Of a stretch of DNA of 64,000 nucleotides, positions 25,911 through 36,088 are shown piece by piece. Each line of letters begins with the position of its first letter. Position 1 is the first letter of the stretch. The notes under the pieces were generated by a model. It worked only from the letters and a program-made list of their open reading frames with translations, was not told where the DNA came from and ran no database searches. The stretch is from an uncultured Porphyromonas sp. GTDB taxonomy: Bacteria > Bacteroidota > Bacteroidia > Bacteroidales > Porphyromonadaceae. Made by a program: the position numbers and the translations under genes. The stretch lies in the NCBI RefSeq assembly GCF_915070105.1, contig NZ_CAJZFJ010000001.1, positions 16,066 through 80,065 of the forward strand. The letters are read 5' to 3'.

Positions 25911-26516
25911 CTAGCGAATGGCGAAGGTCTTCCGGTGAATGGGGGTGAGGCCAAGCCTACGGATAGCTGCCTTGTGTGCCGGGGTCGGGTACCCCTTGTG
26001 CACCTCTAGTCCATAGCCAGGGTATTCGGTAGCTAGGCGAAGCATTAGGGCATCTCGGTGGGTCTTGGCTAGTACCGAGGCCGCAGCGATACTCATATAC
26101 TTGCCGTCTCCCCCTACGATACACTCATGGAGAATATCTGGATAGGGGGTGAAGCGATTACCATCAATGAGTAGGAGCTGGGGACGGAGGATAAGGTCAT
26201 CGATCGCTCGGTGCATCGCTAGGAAGGAAGCCCGTAGGATATTGATCTGGTCGATCTCCTCGGGGGATACACTTCCTACTCCCCATGCTAGAGCCTCCTG
26301 CTCGATAATGGGGCGTAGGAGCTCTCGCTGTCGCTCTGTCAGCTGCTTGGAGTCGTTGAGTAGGGGATGAGAGAAGCCCTCGGGGAGGATTACTGCAGCA
26401 GCCACCACGGGCCCTGCCAGACAGCCACGACCAGCTTCGTCACAGCCACACTCGATGAGTCCTTCGTGGCCGAAGGTAGGGAGTAGGGGCGTGTGTACCT
26501 TTGCTTGCCTAGCCAT
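25911..26516 (-). CDS. rnhB: Ribonuclease HII
   Basis: A 201-residue protein of normal length. It cleaves the RNA strand of RNA-DNA hybrids and removes single ribonucleotides from DNA. The catalytic acids D26/E27 are in the block [15 protein letters not shown], with further acidic residues in LLIDGN and the block [12 protein letters not shown]. The start is 4 bp after the sufS stop, so the two are cotranscribed. It converges on the lipoprotein cluster. Confidence 0.95.
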   Translation of the reverse strand: MARQAKVHTPLLPTFGHEGLIECGCDEAGRGCLAGPVVAAAVILPEGFSHPLLNDSKQLTERQRELLRPIIEQEALAWGVGSVSPEEIDQINILRASFLAMHRAIDDLILRPQLLLIDGNRFTPYPDILHECIVGGDGKYMSIAAASVLAKTHRDALMLRLATEYPGYGLEVHKGYPTPAHKAAIRRLGLTPIHRKTFAIR

Positions 26517-26520
26517 ACAC

Positions 26521-27744
26521 CTAGAGGAGCATCGGGACGACCCGATGGAGTGCTTCGAAGAAGTAATCTACTTCCTCCCGAGTGTTATACAGCCCAAACG
26601 AAGCACGTGCCACAGCCTCGTACCCGTAGCTGTGCAGGAGGGGCTCGGCGCAGTGATGCCCCGTGCGAATAGCTACTCCCATGTGATCAAGGAGCGTACC
26701 TAGATCGAAGGGGTGTATCTTCCCGATCCCAAAGGATAGTATCCCCCCCTTGTGGGGAGCAGTGCCAAGGATGTAGCTCTCTGGGAACTCACTCAGTAGT
26801 CGCTCTGTCGCATAGGCTAGGAGCTCCTCCTCGTGATGTGCGATGGCCTCTATCCCTAGCCGTTCGACGAAGTCTAGGGCAACGGAGAAGGCAGTAGACC
26901 CGACATAGTCAGGTGTGCCTGCCTCGAACTTGAAGGGGAGTACATTGTATGTCGTCTTCTCGAAGCTTACTTTTTCGATCATCTCTCCCCCTCCCATATA
27001 TGGGGGCATCTGCTCCAGTACCTCGGGACGACCCCAGAGGGCACCGATGCCTACAGGCCCATAGATCTTGTGCGCACTGAATGCGTAGAAGTCCGCCCCG
27101 ATCTCCTCTACATTCACCCGAGTATGTGCCACAGCCTGTGCCCCATCGATGAGGACAAGTGCGCCCACCTCGTGGGCTAGACGTGTGACCTCCTCTACGG
27201 GATTGACCGTGCCGAGGACATTGCTGACATGGGCGACTGAGACGAGGCGTGTGCGTGGGGAGAGTAGGCTTCGGTAGGCGGACATATCGAGCTCTCCATC
27301 GGGAGTCAGCGGGATGACCCTGAGCTTGGCGCCACGACGAGCTGCGAGGAGTTGCCAAGGGACGATGTTGGAGTGATGCTCCATCGTGCTGATGAGGATC
27401 TCATCACCTTCGTTCAGGAAGAAGGCTTCACCTGCGGAGTAGGCTACGAGGTTGATGGCCTCGGTCGTGCCTCGTGTGAAGATGAGGCCTTCAGGTGAAG
27501 GTGCTCCGATGAAACGAGCGACACGCCGACGAGCCTCCTCGTGGTGCTCAGTAGCGAGCTGGCTGAGATAGTGTACCCCTCGATGCACATTGGCGTTGGC
27601 CGAGTAGTAGGCTTCGTTGATGGCCTCTACTACGCATAGGGGCTTTTGGGTTGTAGCTGCATTGTCGAGGTAGATAAGGGGCTTACCGTGTACCTCCTTA
27701 CTCAGTATGGGGAACTCTTTTCTTATATCTTCTAAGCTGTACAT
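26521..27744 (-). CDS. sufS: Cysteine desulfurase, SufS type
   Basis: A 407-residue PLP enzyme that takes sulfur from cysteine for Fe-S cluster assembly. The PLP lysine is K226 in [11 protein letters not shown]123 in MEHHSN stacks on the cofactor, and the persulfide cysteine is C365 in [10 protein letters not shown], typical of group II (SufS) enzymes. No sufBCD genes are nearby, so the scaffold genes must lie elsewhere. It precedes rnhB by 4 bp. Confidence 0.93.
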   Translation of the reverse strand: MYSLEDIRKEFPILSKEVHGKPLIYLDNAATTQKPLCVVEAINEAYYSANANVHRGVHYLSQLATEHHEEARRRVARFIGAPSPEGLIFTRGTTEAINLVAYSAGEAFFLNEGDEILISTMEHHSNIVPWQLLAARRGAKLRVIPLTPDGELDMSAYRSLLSPRTRLVSVAHVSNVLGTVNPVEEVTRLAHEVGALVLIDGAQAVAHTRVNVEEIGADFYAFSAHKIYGPVGIGALWGRPEVLEQMPPYMGGGEMIEKVSFEKTTYNVLPFKFEAGTPDYVGSTAFSVALDFVERLGIEAIAHHEEELLAYATERLLSEFPESYILGTAPHKGGILSFGIGKIHPFDLGTLLDHMGVAIRTGHHCAEPLLHSYGYEAVARASFGLYNTREEVDYFFEALHRVVPMLL

Positions 27745-27785
27745 AGCTTGATTTATCCTAGTCTGTTATACCATTAAAAGCACGA

Positions 27786-27793
27786 CAAAAGTA
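27786..27793 (-). promoter_or_regulatory. Putative promoter -7 box for sufS-rnhB
   Basis: Minus-strand TACTTTTG matches TAnnTTTG, about 45 bp ahead of the sufS ATG. Confidence 0.4.
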
Positions 27794-27978
27794 CGGAAAA
27801 CAAGACTTCTCCTCCCCCAGCGTCCGTCTTTGGCTGTGGATGGGTATATATCTAGGGAGAAGTAAGAGCGTGTAGGGGAGGTGTGTAGGGGTGGTAATAG
27901 AGGTCTCGGGAGAGAGGCGCAATAGCTTATCCCGACAGATTAGGAAAGGCTATCCTTTATTCAGTAAGAGCCTATCCC

Positions 27979-28452
27979 TTAGGCTAGAGGGTCTTCATCC
28001 GTGGAGGGAGAGTAGTCGCTATAGTCGAGTTTAGGGGAGTCTGCCGTCGTCTCCTGATCGGGGGGGGAAGGTGTAGAGGGCGAGACTTTGGTCTGCTGAG
28101 CTGGGATAGCTTCCTCCCGCAGCTGTACATGCTGACAGACGATCTCGGTGATGTGGGAGAGATTACCAGCACGATCACTCTCTGTCGCATACTCGATTCG
28201 CCCAGCGACAGAGATAGTATCCCCCTCATGCACGTGGGTCTCTACGTACTTCCCTGCCTCGCCACGCAGCACTATCCGGTGCCAGTACCTCTGCTCATAG
28301 GTCTTGCCTACGAGACGCTGGGATAGCTGCTCGCTGGTCATGAGCCTTAGACGTACCTCGGGGTAATCAGGGGCAAGGTAACGGACGATAGGTTCGTCCG
28401 TTACCACCCCCGTTAGGATGACTTGGTTAATCGGAATGTTGGAGGTACTCAC
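27979..28452 (-). CDS. ssb: Single-stranded DNA-binding protein (divergent)
   Basis: A 157-residue protein with an N-terminal OB fold (about 6-110): INQVILTGVVTDEP, YWHRIVLRGEAGKY and GDTISVAGRIEYA follow the SSB pattern, WH being the usual pair. The tail is Ser/Pro/Asp-rich and ends STDEDPLA, not the standard acidic tail ending in Pro-Phe that binds partner proteins. It could be a second, specialised SSB. It lies 11 bp downstream of tsaB. Confidence 0.82.
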   Translation of the reverse strand: MSTSNIPINQVILTGVVTDEPIVRYLAPDYPEVRLRLMTSEQLSQRLVGKTYEQRYWHRIVLRGEAGKYVETHVHEGDTISVAGRIEYATESDRAGNLSHITEIVCQHVQLREEAIPAQQTKVSPSTPSPPDQETTADSPKLDYSDYSPSTDEDPLA

Positions 28453-28463
28453 AAGGAGATAGG

Positions 28464-29156
28464 CTAGCGGCCCAGTACTTTATTCTTGGCAATGACCGCA
28501 ACGTACTCCTTGAGGTAGTTGGGCGTCCAGTAGGCTGTATCCACGAAGTCCTTAGCCTCATAGTGAGCAGTGGCAAGTGGGATCATTACCGAGGCTTCGG
28601 GTGCAAAGCCTTCGTCCCAGACCTCGTAGTCCCGCTCGGGCCATAGGCCTCGTGCTTTGGTCGCTCCATTACCGACGAGGATGTACTTGCCTTGTTTTAG
28701 CGGGGATGCTTGCTCGTCTAGTACCAGAGGAGCATCCTCGGTGAGACGTCTGCCCTCTGCTGTGAACTGTGCGGTATAGACCTCCATACGTCGAGCATCG
28801 AGCATGGGGACAATCGTCACAGGGCTTCCCTCTGGAAGCTGGACAATAGCCCCTCGAGCTAAGAGCTCAAGGGTATCGACTGCTATAAGAGGGAGCCGTA
28901 GCCCGAGACAGAGTCCCTTAGCTAGGGAGGTCGCTATACGTAGCCCTGTGTAGCTGCCTGGGCCAGCACTGACGGCGATGGCACTGAGAGAGAGGTCTCT
29001 AGCCTTCATCTCCTGAAGTACCTCTTCTACCATTGGTGCGAGAGCTGAGGCGTGTCCGCCCTCGGGAGCCTCGATAGCACGCTGGGCAATGACCTCTGTC
29101 CCCCAGCCTATGGCGACACTACAGCGAGTAGTAGAGGTCTCTATGCAAAGTATCAT
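28464..29156 (-). CDS. tsaB: tRNA threonylcarbamoyladenosine biosynthesis protein TsaB
   Basis: A 230-residue protein; I start it at MILCIETSTTRCSVAIG because upstream residues are outside the family. TsaB is the dimerisation partner of TsaD in making t6A37 in tRNAs that read ANN codons. The ASKHA start (CIETSTTRCSVA), the block HASALAPMVEEVL, and VSAGPGSYTGLRIA are all present. The sugar-transfer partner TsaC/Sua5 is also in this window (38722-39357). ssb follows after 11 bp. Confidence 0.93.
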   Translation of the reverse strand: MILCIETSTTRCSVAIGWGTEVIAQRAIEAPEGGHASALAPMVEEVLQEMKARDLSLSAIAVSAGPGSYTGLRIATSLAKGLCLGLRLPLIAVDTLELLARGAIVQLPEGSPVTIVPMLDARRMEVYTAQFTAEGRRLTEDAPLVLDEQASPLKQGKYILVGNGATKARGLWPERDYEVWDEGFAPEASVMIPLATAHYEAKDFVDTAYWTPNYLKEYVAVIAKNKVLGR

Positions 29157-29192
29157 ATCCGTATGAATGTATGTGGTGAGGTCTGACACGTC

Positions 29193-29945
29193 TTACTCTA
29201 GGATGAGCTCTACAGGGCAATGGTCAGAGCCATAGATCTCAGTATGTATGCTAGCTGAGCGGAGACGAGGAGCCAGTCGCTCGGAGGCTACAAAGTAGTC
29301 AATGCGCCAGCCTGAGTTACGTTCGCGAGCCTTGAATCGGTACGACCACCAGGAGTAGATGTCTACCTGATCAGGATGAAAGAAGCGGAAGGTGTCGATG
29401 AAGCCTGAGCCAAGAAGCTCGGTAAACTTCCCTCGTTCCTCGTCGGTGAAGCCTGCATTGCGTCGATTGCTCTTGGGGTTCTTTAGGTCAATCTCCTTGT
29501 GCGCCACATTGAGGTCTCCGCAGATGATCACAGGCTTCTTTTGGTCAAGCTCCATCAGATAGGCTCGGAAGTCATCCTCCCACGTCATACGATAGCCGAG
29601 ACGGCGAAGGTCATCCTGAGAGTTAGGCACATACACGGTGACGAGGTAGTAGTCTGGGTATTCGAGTGTGATTACTCTACCCTCCGTGTCGTGGTGCTCG
29701 ATGCCTATGCCGTAGGAGACACTCAGAGGCTCATGTCGGGTATAGATAGCCGTACCAGAATAGCCCTTCTTCTCGGCATAGTTCCAGTAGCTCATATAGC
29801 TGGGTAGATCAGCATCTAGCTGTCCAGCCTGCATCTTTGTCTCTTGTAGGCAGACGAAGTCAGCATCTAAGTCCTTGATGATATCTGGGAAGCCCTTGCC
29901 GAAGACAGCACGTAGGCCATTCACATTCCACGAAATAAACTTCAT
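29193..29945 (-). CDS. xth: Exodeoxyribonuclease III
   Basis: A 250-residue AP endonuclease/3' exonuclease of the ExoIII type, acting in base excision repair. Motifs in order: [10 protein letters not shown] at 3-12, E35 in [16 protein letters not shown], the catalytic CGDLNVAH, the block NSGWRIDYF, and [10 protein letters not shown] at the C-terminus. It is close to the standard length. tsaB starts 36 bp downstream. Confidence 0.95.
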   Translation of the reverse strand: MKFISWNVNGLRAVFGKGFPDIIKDLDADFVCLQETKMQAGQLDADLPSYMSYWNYAEKKGYSGTAIYTRHEPLSVSYGIGIEHHDTEGRVITLEYPDYYLVTVYVPNSQDDLRRLGYRMTWEDDFRAYLMELDQKKPVIICGDLNVAHKEIDLKNPKSNRRNAGFTDEERGKFTELLGSGFIDTFRFFHPDQVDIYSWWSYRFKARERNSGWRIDYFVASERLAPRLRSASIHTEIYGSDHCPVELILE

Positions 29946-30004
29946 TGATTGTCTTGAATTGTTTGTCCTCGGCTTAGATCATTTGTTCGCCCGAGGCTAT
30001 TATG

Positions 30005-30664
30005 CTATTCTTTGTACTGTGTTGGGTCTATAATCCCTGCTTCCTGCATAGCTTCTCTGCGCTCGATGCAGGTGCCACAGGTGCCACACTGGATCGTATC
30101 CCCTTCGTAGCAGCTCCAGGTCTCTGCGTAGTCGATACCGAGCTTCTTGCCATGAGCGGCTATCTCACCCTTTGTTAGATCAGTGTAGGGTGCAGAGATA
30201 GAGACATGATTTCCCGTGCCTTCATGAATAGCTTCATGCATAGGACGGATGAAGGAGCTACGGCAGTCGGGGTAGATGGCATGATCGCCGAAGTGGTTAG
30301 CGATATATACTCGGTCAAGTCCTCTGGATTCGGCCAGCCCAGCAGCGATGGAGAGCATGATGCCATTGCGGAAGGGAACGACTGTCGAGGCCATATTATC
30401 CTCATCGTACCTTCCCTTAGGGATGGCTCCTCCACTAGAGAGGAGAGCACTATGGAAGTATTGACCGATGAAGCCAAGTGGGATCACGAGATATTCTATG
30501 CCGAGTCGCTCACAGTGTAGGCGAGCGAAGGGGAGCTCCCGTGCATTATGCTTAGAGCCGTAGTCGAAGGAGACTGCCAGCGCAATATCCTTTTGATATT
30601 CGTAGAGAAGGGTCACACTATCCATCCCACCAGAGAGGACGATGAGCCCATGCTTGTTATTCAT
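30005..30664 (-). CDS. queC: 7-cyano-7-deazaguanine synthase
   Basis: A 219-residue PP-loop enzyme converting 7-carboxy-7-deazaguanine to preQ0, a queuosine precursor. The ATP loop is LSGGMDS near the N-terminus, and the zinc-binding block CYEGDTIQCGTCGTC is near the end. I chose the start at 30664 (MNNKHGLIVLSGG); an ATG at 30691 overlaps the upstream gene and adds nine unconserved residues. No queD or queE neighbour is present. It follows the transporter gene by 19 bp. Confidence 0.94.
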   Translation of the reverse strand: MNNKHGLIVLSGGMDSVTLLYEYQKDIALAVSFDYGSKHNARELPFARLHCERLGIEYLVIPLGFIGQYFHSALLSSGGAIPKGRYDEDNMASTVVPFRNGIMLSIAAGLAESRGLDRVYIANHFGDHAIYPDCRSSFIRPMHEAIHEGTGNHVSISAPYTDLTKGEIAAHGKKLGIDYAETWSCYEGDTIQCGTCGTCIERREAMQEAGIIDPTQYKE

Positions 30665-30683
30665 TCTTCGAGTGATTGGGGGC

Positions 30684-32369
30684 TTAGACAAAGAAGCTAA
30701 GGAGAATCTGAGCAGAGATGATGCGTACGAACATCGCTACTGGATAGACGATGGCGTATGCTACAGAGCTGGAGCGAGACTCATTGATACTCATTGCATA
30801 CTCTAGCGCCATAGAGTTCGCCATAGCTCCACATAGTACTCCTACGGTCTCTGCGTGTGTCTTGCGATAGCCAAAGAGGGAGAGGAGACCGACGAGTATT
30901 GTAGGTAGGACTGTGATCAAGAAGCCAAGCCCTATCCACAGGAATCCATCACCATGTATAATCGTATCAAAGAAATGCTCTCCACTAGCTAGTCCCAGCC
31001 CCGCTAGGTAGATGATGATACCAAACTGCTTGAGGAGCTGAGTGGCACTATTACTCATGTAGGTCGCTAGACGTAAGCGAGGGCCAAAGGCTCCCATCAG
31101 GATTCCTACAATGATAGGCCCACCAGCTAACCCCAGCTTGATGGGCATACTTAGCCCTGGGATGGCAATGGGGATAGAGCCGATGATACACCCTAGGGTA
31201 AGCCCAGCAAAGAAGCTCACGAGCTTGGGCTTGTCGAGGGTATTGATGGAGTCTCCGAGGTAGGAGGCTACTTTGGTTAGCTGCTGTAGCTCCCCGACGA
31301 CAGTCAGGCGGTCACCTAGCTGTAGACGTAGGTCGGGTGTAGCTAGGATCTCGATACCTGCTCGGTCGATACGTGTGATGTTGATTCCATACTCATTGCG
31401 TAGGCGAAGAGCTCCGAGCTTGACTCCATTGACCTTGGAGTTGGTGATAATGATACGCTTGGATACGAGTTGGGCATCGATGGCATCCCAGTCGATGTCA
31501 GGCTTATTCCAGTCTCTGGACTCAGCTCGATGTCCGAAGAAGACCTCTAGGACACGTAGATCATCCTTGTGGATCAAGACCAGTAGGTGGTCTCCCTGCT
31601 CAAGGATGGTCTGAGAGGAGGGTATGATTAGGTTGTTCCCCCGCCAAATACGGGAGATGATGAACTTCTTCTCTATCAGTCCTACTGCCTCTAGGACACT
31701 TCGGCCGAAGAGGGCTGGGTTCGTCAGTTCTAGCTCTGTGATGTAGGTGGTCTTCGACTCTGACTGCTGTGTATCCTTTCCTCGGTTAGGATCTATGTAA
31801 TGTAGGAAGATGAGTGCAAGGATTACCCCAACGACACCAAGGGGGTAAGTTAGGGCACAGGCTAGAGCAAGGTCTGCTACCTGTCGGGCCCCACCTGAGC
31901 CCAAGATATCTTGTAGGGTACTCTGTACAGCGGCTAGCATTGGGGTGTTGGTCACTGCTCCTGACATAATCCCGAGCATGTTCGGCATGGAGACATTGCA
32001 GACATAATGCAGGATGATGACGAGCATCAGTGCTAGTGCAATCAAGAGTAGTCCCAGCCCATTGTAGAGTAAGCCCTGCCTCTTCAGTGAGGGGAAGAAC
32101 GAGGGGCCGACCTCCACTCCTAGGGCATAGACGAAGAGCGTCAAGCCAAGTGTCTGTGCAAAGCTATTCATCCCTGCGTTCACCTTCACACCGAAGTGTG
32201 CCCCTAGGATCCCCACAAAGAATACGAATGTGATCCCAAGGGAGAACTTCCCGACTCGTAGCTTGCCAAGTATCAAGCCAATAGCCGAGACCAATGTGAG
32301 CATCACGAGGGTCTGTAGGACGGAGGGAGTGACGAAGACATCACGTAGCCAAGCATTGATTGTATCCAT
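30684..32369 (-). CDS. AspT/YidE/YbjL family transporter with two RCK_C domains
   Basis: A 561-residue membrane protein. It has about five hydrophobic helices at the N-terminus (to about 190), a central soluble part with two TrkA-C/RCK_C regulatory domains (about 205-285 and 295-375), and another set of helices to the end. The glycine-rich blocks VGILGAHFGVKVNAG and GPIIVGILMGAFGPR mark the two halves of the AspT/YidE duplication. The family includes aspartate:alanine antiporters; the substrate here is not predictable. The RCK domains suggest control by a nucleotide or ion. queC follows after 19 bp. Confidence 0.88.
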   Translation of the reverse strand: MDTINAWLRDVFVTPSVLQTLVMLTLVSAIGLILGKLRVGKFSLGITFVFFVGILGAHFGVKVNAGMNSFAQTLGLTLFVYALGVEVGPSFFPSLKRQGLLYNGLGLLLIALALMLVIILHYVCNVSMPNMLGIMSGAVTNTPMLAAVQSTLQDILGSGGARQVADLALACALTYPLGVVGVILALIFLHYIDPNRGKDTQQSESKTTYITELELTNPALFGRSVLEAVGLIEKKFIISRIWRGNNLIIPSSQTILEQGDHLLVLIHKDDLRVLEVFFGHRAESRDWNKPDIDWDAIDAQLVSKRIIITNSKVNGVKLGALRLRNEYGINITRIDRAGIEILATPDLRLQLGDRLTVVGELQQLTKVASYLGDSINTLDKPKLVSFFAGLTLGCIIGSIPIAIPGLSMPIKLGLAGGPIIVGILMGAFGPRLRLATYMSNSATQLLKQFGIIIYLAGLGLASGEHFFDTIIHGDGFLWIGLGFLITVLPTILVGLLSLFGYRKTHAETVGVLCGAMANSMALEYAMSINESRSSSVAYAIVYPVAMFVRIISAQILLSFFV

Positions 32370-32420
32370 TCTGTCTACTATCTACACGAGCTAGACCCGC
32401 AAGTAAGGTCTCAGCATCGA

Positions 32421-32428
32421 CAAAATTA
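32421..32428 (-). promoter_or_regulatory. Putative promoter -7 box for the transporter-queC run
   Basis: Minus-strand TAATTTTG matches TAnnTTTG, about 50 bp ahead of the ATG. No -33 match. Confidence 0.35.
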
Positions 32429-32649
32429 CCACTTTTTGGCTAAGGCTGGTTACTTATCGCCTTGTTCTACAGCGTGACTATTGATATACGCTGTGCCAGG
32501 ATCTATCTGTACTTGATAGCCACTTATACAACTGTATAGATCCCCTAGGCTACTTGATACCATTTGTTGGCAGGAAGTCACTCGCTAGCCTATTGTATCA
32601 TAGAGATAGCCCTTAGCATCTTGCACTGGGGGAGATGAAGGGGAGGTAG

Positions 32650-33906
32650 CTATTCGGGGAGGATCATCTTCACAAGCACAATCTTCGTAGAGGTGCAACG
32701 AAGGATCTCGAAGCGAATGCCGTTGATCTCTAGGATCTCGCCCTGCGAAGGTATGCTTGAGTGGTGATGTAGGATGAAGCCTGCTATCGTCATGAAGTCT
32801 TCATCCTCGGGTAGCGAGAGTTCAAACTGCTCGTTGATGTCGTCTATCTCCATACGCCCACTGAAGATATAGGTGCGGTCGTCCACTCGCTTAGCGATAC
32901 GCTTCTTGTGGTCGTGCTCATCCTCAATATCTCCGAAGATCTCCTCTACGACATCCTCTAAGGTGACCATGCCTGCTGTCCCGCCGAGCTCGTCGATGAC
33001 GATGGCGATGCTCTTCTTGCGTTGCATGAGGAGCTTCATCAGCGTGCTGGCCTGCATACTCTCAGGGACAAAGATGCTGGGGACAATGCGCTCCCTCCAG
33101 TCCCCACTACGGAACATCTCGCTGGAGTGTATATAGCCGATGATATCGTCAATATTCTCTCGATAAACAATGATCTTCGAGAGTCCAGTGCGGACAAAGA
33201 GCTCCTCTAGGTGAGCCTCCGTCACGCCGTACTCTACCCCAACGATCTCATTGCGGGGAAGTAAGCAGTCTCGTACCTGAAGGCCAGAGAAGGAGATGGC
33301 ATTCTGAATGATCTTGACCTCGGTCTCTATGCCAGAGGCCTGCCCATCATCGGAGCTGTGGGTGAGGTAGTACTCGAGGTCGAGGGCGGACAAGGCTGGG
33401 CGGATAGCGACACTGCTCGTCTTTTGACCTGCTAGTAGGAGTACTCCACGGGTGATGAGCCCGATGATCAGTACAAAGGGGTAGAGTAAGATATAGATAA
33501 GGAATACCAGCCCCGAGAAGAATCGCATCGTCCGGTTGGGGTTGGCTCGGAAGGTAACCTTTGGGAGGAACTCTCCTACGAAGAGGATGAGTAGTGTACT
33601 TAGTATGGACTGTGCTAGGAGGATGATCCCATCATTGTCTCCCAGGATAGATATAAGCCAAGGCTCCATGAGCTCTGCCATCAGGAGTCCATAGATGACT
33701 AGGGCTACATTGTTCCCTAGGAGCATCGTCGTGATGAAGCGGTCAGGGCGACTATATATGAGCCCTAGGATCTTGGCGGAGAGTCCACCCTTGTTCCTAT
33801 CCAGCTCCAGACGTAGCTTGTCCGAGGAGAGGAAGGCGATCTCCATCCCCGAGAAGAGGGCGGAGGCAACGAGGGTAAGTAGGATATATAGATACAGCAT
33901 TGCCAA
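32650..33906 (-). CDS. CNNM/CBS/CorC-domain membrane protein (GldE-like)
   Basis: A 418-residue protein. The N-terminal CNNM membrane domain (about 1-170) starts with FSGMEIAFLSSDKLRLEL; a CBS pair follows (about 190-320, with LLPRNEIVGVEYGVTEAHL and SIAIVIDELGGTAGMVTLED), then the CorC_HlyC domain (about 340-415). Relatives act in Mg2+/Co2+ handling, and the Bacteroidota branch includes gliding protein GldE. It follows lptC by 6 bp at the end of the coaX-to-gldE operon, which is an envelope context. Assignment to GldE proper is tentative. Confidence 0.85.
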   Translation of the reverse strand: MAMLYLYILLTLVASALFSGMEIAFLSSDKLRLELDRNKGGLSAKILGLIYSRPDRFITTMLLGNNVALVIYGLLMAELMEPWLISILGDNDGIILLAQSILSTLLILFVGEFLPKVTFRANPNRTMRFFSGLVFLIYILLYPFVLIIGLITRGVLLLAGQKTSSVAIRPALSALDLEYYLTHSSDDGQASGIETEVKIIQNAISFSGLQVRDCLLPRNEIVGVEYGVTEAHLEELFVRTGLSKIIVYRENIDDIIGYIHSSEMFRSGDWRERIVPSIFVPESMQASTLMKLLMQRKKSIAIVIDELGGTAGMVTLEDVVEEIFGDIEDEHDHKKRIAKRVDDRTYIFSGRMEIDDINEQFELSLPEDEDFMTIAGFILHHHSSIPSQGEILEINGIRFEILRCTSTKIVLVKMILPE

Positions 33907-33912
33907 GAGTGA

Positions 33913-34650
33913 CTACTTAGATGGAACCTTCTTCGGAAGGCTGTCAGGCTTCGGAGTGGGGACAGTGGTGGGAGTCGGAGTAGGACTTGGTGTAGTGGTT
34001 GTAGCCTCTTCATCGTACTCGATGACTCCCTTATTATTGAGGATTTGATACCAGCTGAGGTCATCTGTGGCCTCGAAGCTGGAGCCACGTAGTTCTCTCC
34101 CCTCTGTGAAGAAATAGGTCGTGTCGTGCGAGAATAGACGCCGCTGATCTCGCTGCCAGAAGAGGCGATGAGTGTGTAGGCGCTGTCCTTGGGGGCCTTG
34201 TACCTGGACATTGCCGATCAGTTCCCATTCCTCGTTAGCGGTGCTTCGTATAGCCGAGTCGGCCTTGATGAAGACCTTGCTACCGCTGATCGTGTCATAG
34301 GGGCGCAGGAGTAGTCCCTTAGGGAATACCCACTCATTACGCTCGGGACGCTCATAGATCAGTAGGACGGGAGCAGTCATACGATAGCGTATCAGCCCCG
34401 AGTCAGAGATGAGCGTATTGAGCTTGATCATACGGGCTGTGTAGAGAGAGTCTATATTGACGTTGAGACTCTTCGTCTCCACACGTTCCTTGGAGCAGGC
34501 TGCCATGAAGAGGATAGCCAGCAGGGTGAGTGCTGTCTGAGCTAATGGAGCCAGAGGGGAACGAAAGAGACCCCCTACCAAGGGCAGAATGTCCTTGGTA
34601 GGGAGTCCTAATAGCTTCCCTTTCGCTCTCGGCGAAGGAAGGTCAAGCAT
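33913..34650 (-). CDS. lptC: LPS export periplasmic protein LptC (lipoprotein)
   Basis: A 245-residue protein. The N-terminus is long before the lipobox FMAAC (C52). The middle fits the LptC/LptA jellyroll with SGLIRYRMTAPVLLIYE, GSKVFIKADSAI, and WELIGNVQVQGPQGQRLHT. LptC passes lipopolysaccharide from LptBFG to LptA across the periplasm. A C-terminal tail (about 215-245) is a Pro/Thr/Lys-rich low-complexity stretch not part of the fold. It lies 16 bp after the TPR gene and 6 bp before the CNNM/CBS gene. Confidence 0.85.
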   Translation of the reverse strand: MLDLPSPRAKGKLLGLPTKDILPLVGGLFRSPLAPLAQTALTLLAILFMAACSKERVETKSLNVNIDSLYTARMIKLNTLISDSGLIRYRMTAPVLLIYERPERNEWVFPKGLLLRPYDTISGSKVFIKADSAIRSTANEEWELIGNVQVQGPQGQRLHTHRLFWQRDQRRLFSHDTTYFFTEGRELRGSSFEATDDLSWYQILNNKGVIEYDEEATTTTPSPTPTPTTVPTPKPDSLPKKVPSK

Positions 34651-34666
34651 AGTCTAAGCTATGAGA

Positions 34667-36016
34667 TTAAGGGATGACGACAGACTCGCCACCGATGTTG
34701 AGCGTGCTACCCTTCTTGATCTCTGGGTGCATGAAGATGTCCTGAGCCGAGGGGAGGAAGCGAGAGTAGGTGGCGATGAGGCGGTTTGCCTGGCCTGCTA
34801 CCTTGGGGTCTACGCTAGCTGCACGGCGGAGCTTGTTGATGACGAGGTAGTAGACACAGCGCTGCTTGATCTTGTCATCAGGGAAGTAGCTTGATGCAGC
34901 ATTAGCCGTCATCTGTGCTAGTACGATGAGAGCCTGACCTGAGTTGGGGTTCTCTGCTAGTACCTTATTGGCATAGTTACGAGCCTGCGCCATGTTGTTC
35001 TGCTTCATCGATAGCTGGATCAGTACTTCGTAGCACTTGATACGCTCGCTGGAGGACTTAGCTAGCTCGATAGCCTTGTTGAGGTACTCAGAGGCCTCAG
35101 AGAGCTTGTTCCCTTCGATCGCTGCACCTGCTAGCTGCATAGCGGCTGTAGCAGAGGGCTCGATGTCGAAGAGGTACTTGCTGGCGTGGAGAGACTCGTT
35201 GCTGTTACATCCTGCACGGCTGAAGAGCGATACGGCGGTCGTCAGATAGGACTTATCCTTCTTGTGCGCTTCGATCTTAGCAGTAGTGTATATCTTCGTC
35301 AGCATCTCACAGCCAGCGAGACCACTCTGGGCGAACTCAGCATCCATACCATTCTTGAAGGTATCGACAGCCTTACGAGCCTCTGGGTTGTTAGCCGTTG
35401 CTTCTACTGAAGCCTCGACATATTCAGCTGCATCTAGGTAGTCCTTGATGTACTGCTCAGCCTTGGTCTTGTCACGTAGGGCTACTGCACGAGATGAGTA
35501 AGCGAAGTAGTAGAGGAGCTCAGCAGGAGTCTGTCCCTTGTAGCGAGCTACGACGGGCTTGAGCCAGGTATAGACCTCGGTGAAGTCAGCCTTGTCACCC
35601 ATAACTGTTACATACTCCTTCGTCTTGGTAAGCATGATCTGATCTGCGCCCATCTTGGGATCATCGCCGAAGTAGGTAGCACGATCATCGTAGAGCTTCA
35701 TTAGGGCAGAGACAGCCTTCTTCTTGCTGGCATCGTCCTTGGCCTGCTTGAGCTTCCACTGTAGGATCTTAGCCCCGATGATGTATATGTTCTTAGAGGA
35801 CGCAGGGCACTCGTCATAAGCTCTCTTCCAGTGTTCGTAGGCATCTTGGTAGTTACCTGTCTTCCCGAGACTGGTGAATAGGCTGATGCTTTGGCGGCAA
35901 CGGATACTGTCCTGTCCTGAGCCAAAAGGAGTCCCTGAAGCCTTACCCGTCTGGGCATAAGCAGCCGTGGAGAAGAGTCCAAGGGCTGCTACCAGGATCA
36001 TTCTGTTCAGTTTCAT
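34667..36016 (-). CDS. Exported tetratricopeptide-repeat protein
   Basis: A 449-residue protein with a signal peptide ending at AYAQ (about 22). The body is helical with TPR-like pairs, e.g. NYQDAYEHWKRAYDECP near 55-71 and NKLSEASEYLNKAIELAKSS near 305-325, and NMAQARNYANKVLAENPNSG near 350. Such proteins are scaffolds in envelope complexes; the partner is not known. It sits between an outer-membrane protein gene and lptC in the same operon, an arrangement that looks conserved in Bacteroidota. Confidence 0.8.
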   Translation of the reverse strand: MKLNRMILVAALGLFSTAAYAQTGKASGTPFGSGQDSIRCRQSISLFTSLGKTGNYQDAYEHWKRAYDECPASSKNIYIIGAKILQWKLKQAKDDASKKKAVSALMKLYDDRATYFGDDPKMGADQIMLTKTKEYVTVMGDKADFTEVYTWLKPVVARYKGQTPAELLYYFAYSSRAVALRDKTKAEQYIKDYLDAAEYVEASVEATANNPEARKAVDTFKNGMDAEFAQSGLAGCEMLTKIYTTAKIEAHKKDKSYLTTAVSLFSRAGCNSNESLHASKYLFDIEPSATAAMQLAGAAIEGNKLSEASEYLNKAIELAKSSSERIKCYEVLIQLSMKQNNMAQARNYANKVLAENPNSGQALIVLAQMTANAASSYFPDDKIKQRCVYYLVINKLRRAASVDPKVAGQANRLIATYSRFLPSAQDIFMHPEIKKGSTLNIGGESVVIP

Positions 36017-36088
36017 TGTGTCTAGTTTTCTATTTAGTTACATCGATATAGATCGATACTGTGTTTGATTATTCTTTGCCTAGTGAGT

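Noticed and set aside
30665..30691. Upstream start for queC
   Set aside because: It would overlap the transporter gene and add residues not shared by QueC proteins.
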